Source of the DNA: Mediterraneibacter faecis JCM 15917
GTDB lineage: Bacteria > Bacillota > Clostridia > Lachnospirales > Lachnospiraceae
NCBI GenBank assembly: GCA_001312505.1
Contig: BBDW01000005.1
Location: forward strand, 124,001-188,000
Direction of reading: 5' to 3'
Length of the DNA stretch: 64,000 bases
In this document: piece by piece, positions 58,368-64,000 of the stretch
How the letters are laid out: each line of letters begins with the position of its first letter
Numbering within the stretch: the first letter of the stretch is position 1
The notes under the pieces: generated by a model
What the model was told of the DNA's origin: nothing
Databases searched by the model: none
Seen by the model: only the letters and a program-made list of their open reading frames with translations
Translations under genes and position numbers: made by a program

Positions 58368-59601
58368 ATGAAAAGAAAAAGCATCTTGTTAGTACTTTGT
58401 ATAGGAATGGTTCTGACTTCCTGCAAAAACATAAAAACACTAAACGATTCAGATGTAAAAAATGAGAAGAGTCAGAAAAAAACTGTTATGGAAATTCAAG
58501 ATAAGGGATATGATTTGCCAATTGATGAAAAAAAGAAAAAGGAAGTAGTGAACGATTGTGAAGAGAATATGGAGGCCATCCGAGATATTTATTCTGAATT
58601 TAATGGAATGCAAGAAGCGGATCAGAATGTTGCCAGGCAAATGATGGATCGGATGAAAGAGATTATCAAACAAAATGGAAATCCGGTAAGGGGTTCAGAT
58701 CATTATTCTGTTATGGAAAATTATCAGAAGATGGAAATGTTTTTGAATGCTGCCAGGCAAGAAGAAAAAGACAACGTAATTTTATATGAAATTGATATAG
58801 ATGGAGGAATTACCAGAAAAGAATATACATATGATGGGGGAAAACATGTTTGTTATGTCAGCAAAAATGTTGTGGAACGATGATACAGAGCCGATGCTTA
58901 CCTATATTTCTCTTTCAAAAATAAAGGAATGGAAATACACAGAATATGGGAACTTTTGCTATGAAGTATGTGTACCGGAACCACCGGAAGTGACAGAAAT
59001 TGTTGATGGAAGTTGTATTATCCGAGTTAGACCATTAAATGAGGAATGCCTGGAATATTCAGAAAAATATGTAGGGCCATTGGGTTATCAGGGAAACAAT
59101 CTACTGTGCTCAAACTGGAATATAGAGAATATGCAAGATCTGGACTATAATGGGATTTTTGAATATCTTTATAATATGAAATACGGGGAAAAATTTAGCA
59201 ATGAAACTGGAGTAGCAGGAGTTACGGCAGATGAGTTTGAAAGTGTAATTATGACATATCTTCCTGTTACCGCAGAAGAACTAAAAGAATGGGCGGTGTA
59301 TGATGAACAAAGTAATACTTATGCGTGGCAACGTTTGGGATGTGGTAATTATGCACCAACACATTTCGGATTATCATTGCCGGAAGTAATTGAAATCAAG
59401 TATAATGAAGATGGAACAGTTGTATTGACTATAAATGCAGTTTGTGATTCTGTAGTGTGTAATGATGCGGTTATTACACATGAACTTACGGTGAAATTTC
59501 AGAATGATGGATCGGTTCATTATGTTGGAAATAGGATTTTAGATAATGGAATCGATAATATACCAAAATATCAATATCGGTTAGATAAGTTGCAGGATTG
59601 A
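58368..59601 (+). CDS. Lipoprotein B of the BlaI regulon, paralogue of A (frame broken)
   Basis: About 410 residues. The signal ends LVLCIGMVLTSC (lipobox LTSC). The body parallels lipoprotein A: IRVRPLNEECLEYSEKYV, GPLGYQGNNLLCSNW, YNMKYGEKFS and PEVIEIKYNEDGTVVLTINA, which points to tandem duplication. The frame breaks at a five-G run (58836-58840); four G give YDGENMFVMSAKMLWND. It starts 9 bp after gene A, so the two are co-transcribed. Function unknown; the linkage suggests a role in the envelope response to cell-wall antibiotics. Confidence 0.65.
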
Positions 59602-59627
59602 TCAGCAACGAAGAAAGGTAGAAGAGA

Positions 59628-60472
59628 ATGGAAGAACAGATAAAAAAGATTTATGAAAAGCAAAAAAATGGTCGCATCAGAATGATACGAAATGTGCTGT
59701 TGATTTATGTAGCATTGATTTGTATTGTAAGTATTTTTAAAGGGAATCCATTTCCACATCAAGAGACAGTACTCTTTTTCAATGTGAAACAGTCGGGCTG
59801 GATCACAACAGATTCCTATCTTCTATGGGGGGCTGTGCGGTGCTTGATCTGATTGTAGTCATGTTGATTGAAATTTGTAATATTCTCCGAGAGTTTTCAA
59901 AAATTGATCGGATGCTGTCGCAGGAATGTGATGCAGAGAAATATTTAGAAATGTTGGAGGGGGGGATGATAAAATACGGAAAGAGTCTGGATTATAAAGG
60001 TTTTCAAAAAAATGTAGTATTGATGGCTCAACCTAAGTATATAGTTGCACTTATTGCTAATGGAGAACTACAGAAAGCAGAAGAATATACAAAGAATGAA
60101 TGGAAAGGAAAAAAAGAGGGACGTTCCTGGCAGCAGGTTGTGACGAATCTTGAACTGGCGAAGAAATATCAGGAGAAAGATGGAGCTGGATATTCTGATA
60201 GATTAGAAAAAGCAGGAAACGTATTTCAGAATAATCCGCTGTTTATGGCAAAAAAGTTTATGCTGAAAGAGGAAGATGAGGCAGCAATAAGATTACTGGA
60301 AGATGATACAGAAAAGTTGCCATATTATGAGGTTACACGCAGACTTCTGCTTGGAGTATGTTACTACAGAGTAGGGAAAGAACAACAGGGAAAAGAATGC
60401 ATGGAATATGTAATTGCCCATGGTAATACGTTGGATTGTAAAAAAGAAGCCAAAAAATATATAGGAATGTAA
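59628..60472 (+). CDS. Two-span membrane protein with helical repeat domain (frame broken)
   Basis: About 280 residues. Two membrane segments (VLLIYVALICIVSIF and LWGCAVLDLIVVMLIEI) are followed by a cytoplasmic all-helical part with TPR-like spacing, for example IVALIANGELQKAEEY and RRLLLGVCYYRVGKEQQGKE. A six-G run at 59827-59832 breaks the frame inside the second membrane segment; four G repair it. A seven-G run at 59959-59965 adds a Gly. GAAAGGTAGAAGAG precedes the ATG. It is the last gene of the operon. Function unknown. Confidence 0.6.
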
Positions 60473-60530
60473 GTGAGGATATACCTTAAAATAATTAGAT
60501 AACAATATTGAAGAGATTACGAAGAAAAAG

Positions 60531-60575
60531 AAAGAACTGATAACAGGAAATTAGGTTACCAGTTCTTCTTTTTTA
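60531..60575. terminator. Terminator between the convergent PBP and blaR1-blaI operons
   Basis: AAGAACTG pairs with CAGTTCTT, flanked by A- and T-runs. It overlaps the last codons of blaR1. Confidence 0.7.
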
Positions 60576-62375
60576 TTTCCAAATACCAAAATCAGAAGTA
60601 TAGCTTCGGTTATTTCAGTAGCCTGACTTCCGGTTGCGTTGGAAGGAGCTTGAATATTTGTGGCAAAGTAGTATGTATTATTATCTGATTCAATGTATCC
60701 GACAAACCAGCCATTGACATCTTTACCATTGACACGTCCGGTTCCGGTTTTTCCGTAAAGAGAACCAGAAGAGGTAGTGGAAAGTAACAGGGCATTTTTT
60801 ACTGCTTGAATATTTTTTCTATCAAAATGAAAATTATTTTGGTAGAAATTCTGTAGTAATTCTACTTGTTCTATTGGAGAGATTTTCAGAGAAAAATCTG
60901 TCCAATAGAGATTTAAGTTTGTTCCAGTATTCTGATTCCCATAGTTTATTGTCTGTAAAAATGTCTTTACGGATTGAAAACCTGCCTGTGAATCAATTGC
61001 CTGAAAATACCAGTTTACGGAATTATGTATAGCCGAGGTTAAATCTTGATCGGCTTCCCATGAATTAAAAGGATATGGTTCTCCATTCCATGTGAAAGTG
61101 GAATGTTCTGGTGTAATAATTCCAGATTCCAAGCCAAGTAATGCATCATATATTTTATAAGTCGAATTCGGTGATACACGTGTGGAAGCATGATCCATAT
61201 TATAAATATTCCACTTATCAGTAGCCTGATCATATAGAACAAAACTTCCGGTATAGTTTCCAAAATTAGAAGAAAGATTTAGCTGAGCAATATTCTTTTC
61301 GGTTGTGTCAAAATGATAGCCAGTCTGATCAGAAGCATAAACAGAAAGTATGGGAATGCATCCAATGATGATAGTAGAGACGAATATGCATATAAGATAT
61401 CCACGAATTTTTTGTTTAAAAGTAGGTTGGTGGAATGATGCAATATTTAAAATGCGTCCTTTTAACTGTTTTATATTTCCTCTAATTCCCATAGTAAGAG
61501 GGAATGGAGACAGAGCTATTGTTTCGGCAAAGTTAATCAGTGTATTTCCATATGACTTGTATTCTGTTTCTTTCAATAATTGTAATACAGCACTGTCGCA
61601 GGCAAGTTCCCGTTCCTGTCGTATTCTTTTTAGAAAATACCAGATTAGGGGGGGATTGAACCAGTAGAAAATATTTACTGTATTTATCAAATATCCAATT
61701 AGAATATCTTTATGCTTGTAGTGCTGCAGTTCATGAAGAAGCATATATCGAATATCAGTTGTGCTTATAGTTCCAGCGTTAAAATCTGAAATCAAGTGAA
61801 TTGGAAGATAAATGCGAGGATGCAGGAAACCGGCCAAAACAGGAGATTTCAAAAATGCTGTACTATAAATCGGAATGGTATGCTTGCTGTTCACTTCGTT
61901 TAAACATTCTATATAAAGAGTGTTTATTACTTCGTTTTGAAGAGGTAAGGCAGAACTATGTAAGGCTTTTACTTGTTTTGCCGAACGGTAGAGAAGAACA
62001 AACATTATGAAAACACCGATGCTCCAGAAAAATATAAGTAATGAGTGAATAAAAGTTGGAATTTGGGTGCTGACCGAGACAGCAAAATCATTTATTTTAT
62101 TCAAAGTATAACTATTACCAGAAAGAAAAGTGGTTTGAATGTCACCATTGGTATTTGAATTTGGCATTAGTAAATGTCCCCCATGATATAGAAGATGGGG
62201 CAGACTTTATTGGAAAAAAAGGAACAATTAGAACGACAAGAAATATAATCGAAAGATTATATTGCATACGTGCGGATAATTGATTTTGTAATAATCTTTT
62301 TAATCCCAGTAAAATGCCTAAAAAAATACAGATGATGGCATTACAGAGTAAAAAATGAAAGCTAAAATACGTCAA
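60551..62375 (-). CDS. blaR1: BlaR1-type beta-lactam sensor and signal-transducing protease (frame broken)
   Basis: About 608 residues. Four membrane segments surround an M56 zinc protease with HELQHYKHKD and FNPPLIWYFLKRIRQERELACD. The C-terminal extracellular sensor is a class D beta-lactamase-like domain with STYKIYDALLGLE (active Ser and Lys), HNSVNWYFQ and LYGKTGTGRVNGKDVNGWFV. Acylation by a beta-lactam should switch on the protease and relieve BlaI repression. The start is TTG 62375 with GGGAGGAG seven bases before. A five-C run at 62176-62180 breaks the frame after about 66 residues; four C repair it. A seven-G run at 61647-61653 adds a Pro in the FNP motif. Confidence 0.92.
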
Positions 62376-62393
62376 AATATGCTCCTCCCATGT

Positions 62394-62762
62394 TTAATGA
62401 TTGGAAAGAAGATTCCGTAAGCTGGCAATGTCTTCTTCAGACAATTTATCATCCTCAATGTAAGAGGCAAGCATAGAAGTGATATTACCATTATAATATC
62501 GCTTTAAAAAAGAATTACTTTCCTGCCGAATATATTCGTCTTCCTTGACCAATGGAGTATAGACAAAAACTCGGCTTTGTTTTTCATAGGTTAGTGCTTT
62601 TTTAGAAACGAGACGTTTAATCAATGTCTGAATTGTTTTAGGACTCCAACTGGAAATTTGTGTTAATTTTTCAGTAATTTCATTGGTGCTGATTGGTGCG
62701 TATTTCCAAACGATTTTCATAACTTCAAATTCAGCTTCTGAAATTTGAGGCAGATTGCTCAT
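62394..62762 (-). CDS. blaI: BlaI/MecI-family transcriptional repressor
   Basis: A 122-residue winged-helix repressor. The N-terminal half shows ISEAEFEVMKIVWKYAPIST, and the recognition helix is in SSWSPKTIQTLIKRLVSKKAL. The C-terminal half is the dimerisation region that BlaR1 signalling inactivates. I use ATG 62762 with GGAGG upstream. The gene precedes blaR1 by 18 bp. Its own promoter carries a BlaI operator, so it is autoregulated. Confidence 0.93.
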   Translation of the reverse strand: MSNLPQISEAEFEVMKIVWKYAPISTNEITEKLTQISSWSPKTIQTLIKRLVSKKALTYEKQSRVFVYTPLVKEDEYIRQESNSFLKRYYNGNITSMLASYIEDDKLSEEDIASLRNLLSNH

Positions 62763-62775
62763 GTGATATTCCTCC

Positions 62776-62829
62776 AAATCTTACAAATGTAATAAAAATA
62801 TTATATATCTTAAAAGGTTATTCTGTCAA
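62776..62829 (-). promoter_or_regulatory. blaI promoter with BlaI operator 4
   Basis: On the minus strand TTGACA (62824-62829) and TATAAT (62800-62805) are 18 bp apart. TACATTTGTAAGATTT (62776-62791) follows directly before the GGAGG. It shares the dyad and the AAGATTT extension with operators 1-3. Confidence 0.85.
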
Positions 62830-62841
62830 CGAAATAAAAAC

Positions 62842-62938
62842 TTGACTTTAAATCCAGATACATTTTAAAGGTATGTAGAATCGAGCTAAGATGTAAAAGT
62901 ACAGAACAAACATTCGGTTTAGTTCTGTACTTTTTTCT
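62842..62938 (+). other. Decayed promoter copy and orphan terminator before uvrB
   Basis: CTTGACTTT and CAGATACATTTTAAAGG (62841-62871) look like a worn copy of the penicillin-binding protein promoter and operator. A strong terminator, AAAGTACAGAAC with GTTCTGTACTTTTTT, follows at 62896-62936. No gene lies between, so at most a transcript of about 60 nt would be made. Confidence 0.4.
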
Positions 62939-63031
62939 CCTGAATGATATACTATACAAGTAACAATACTAAGAAAACAACTACTATTTCTAAAATATCA
63001 CCGCTAAATTAGAGCGCTCAGGAGAAATTAC

Positions 63032-64000
63032 ATGGATCATTTTGAATTAGTATCACAATACAACCCAACTGGCGACCAGCCGCAGGCAATTAAAGAGCTG
63101 GTCGAAGGTTTCAAAGAAGGAAACCAGTGTCAGACGTTGCTTGGCGTTACTGGATCTGGTAAGACATTTACCATGCGAATGTCATTCAACAGATGAACAA
63201 GCCGACATTGATTATTGCACATAATAAGACGCTGGCTGCGCAGCTGTATGGGGGGGAATTCAAAGAGTTCTTTCCAAATAACGCAGTGGAATATTTTGTC
63301 TCCTACTACGACTATTATCAGCCGGAAGCATATGTTCCATCTTCAGACACATATATTGCCAAGGATTCGTCCATCAATGACGAGATTGATAAGCTTCGAC
63401 TCTCCGCAACTATGTCACTGATGGAGCGAAGAGATGTGATCATTGTTGCAAGTGTATCTTGTATCTATGGGCTGGGTAACCCGGTAGATTACCAGAACAT
63501 GGTAGTTTCTTTGCGTCCTGGTATGATTAAAGATCGTGATGAAGTAATGGCAAAGCTGATTGAGATCCAGTATGATCGTAATGATATGGATTTCCACCGT
63601 GGTACATTTCGTGTGCGTGGAGATGTTTTGGAAATCATTCCGGCATATGAGAGTGACACAGCGATTCGTGTGGAATTTTTTGGAGACGAGATAGACAGGA
63701 TCTCAGAGATTGATATTTTGACAGGAGAAGTGAAGGACGAACTGAAACATGTAGCAATCTTTCCGGCATCTCATTACGTGGTTGACCGTGAGAATATCAA
63801 GCGTGCGGTGGCAGATATTGAAGAAGAATTAGAAGAACGTGTCAAAGAGTTTAAGAGAAATGATAAGCTTTTAGAGGCACAGCGTATTGCGGAGCGAACG
63901 AATTTTGATATTGAGATGCTTAAGGAGACTGGATTTTGTTCCGGAATTGAGAATTATTCCAGACATTTGTCAGGGCTTCGACCGGGACAGGCTCCGTATA
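63032..64000 (+). CDS. uvrB: Excinuclease ABC subunit B, N-terminal part (runs off the window, frame broken)
   Basis: The damage-verification helicase of nucleotide excision repair; the first 323 codons are present. Visible are [18 protein letters not shown], Walker [51 protein letters not shown] (the beta-hairpin region) and [18 protein letters not shown] precedes ATG 63032. The frame is lost at 63174, where ATGCGAAT is probably ATGGCGAAT ([11 protein letters not shown]). A seven-G run at 63250-63256 inserts a Gly in the nearly invariant AAQLYGEF stretch. Confidence 0.95.

Noticed and set aside
36-63256. Phase-variable contingency loci as the full explanation for the G tracts
   Set aside because: Tracts hit housekeeping genes and intergenic DNA alike, cluster at exactly seven, and mostly keep the frame by adding a residue to invariant motifs. 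Contingency tracts usually vary in surface or RM genes only.

Overview
The window looks like chromosomal DNA of an AT-rich anaerobic Firmicute, most likely a gut Lachnospiraceae. I cannot name the species. The support is the codon use, the strong AGGAGG ribosome sites, a lysine riboswitch, a YerC/TrpR-type regulator, a DUF1836 protein, a fused molybdenum hydroxylase with a cysteine-rich ferredoxin partner, and an NlpC/P60 secreted hydrolase with a Ser-rich linker.

Layout. 0-7.6 kb: end of a glutamate synthase small subunit, a secreted NlpC/P60 protein, a C39-like lipoprotein, gene remnants, a glyoxalase-fold protein, an aminotransferase, a probable MITE with an 8-bp target duplication, a HAD hydrolase and asnA. 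7.7-19 kb: two membrane proteins with charged tails, the xanthine dehydrogenase/ferredoxin pair, yerC, DUF1836, pcrA and rlmD. 19.1-32.2 kb: a defence island. A tight run of hsdM, hsdS, a TIR-domain gene, hsdR, EVE-mcrB and mcrC lies between a decayed and an intact RhuM-family gene; both RhuM genes carry a perfect palindrome at the same codons, but with different, compensated sequence. 32.2-35.5 kb: a scrap yard with a MATE pump, an internally deleted nitroreductase, fragments of MATE, cytidylate kinase-like and kdpC genes, and two related hairpins. 35.6-41.6 kb: a potassium locus (ktrB, ktrA, a membrane-anchored LysR-effector-like protein, kdpD, kdpE). 41.8-52.5 kb: SDR, lysine-riboswitch-controlled NhaC transporter, purC, pyridoxal kinase, Hpt protein, a large ABC transporter and an AEC permease. 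52.6-54.6 kb: rpsB-tsf, followed by 150-bp tandem repeats. 55.0-62.8 kb: a BlaI/BlaR1 regulon with a MecA-type penicillin-binding protein, two paralogous lipoproteins and a membrane protein; four copies of a 16-nt operator mark the promoters and two gene starts. 63.0 kb to the end: uvrB.

One feature dominates the whole window. I count about 54 runs of six to eight G or C, and 42 of them are exactly seven long. Wherever the protein family is recognisable, the expected sequence has a run of four (or five), so the run either inserts one extra Gly or Pro into a conserved motif or breaks the frame. Nearly all apparent frameshifts, including those in pcrA, rlmD, hsdM, kdpD, blaR1 and the ABC transporter, fall on such runs, or else at GGC sites that have lost one G. 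Broken housekeeping genes make a consensus or assembly error the likeliest cause, so I annotate these genes as whole and mark the break. Genes with stop codons, internal deletions or fused fragments are marked as true pseudogenes.
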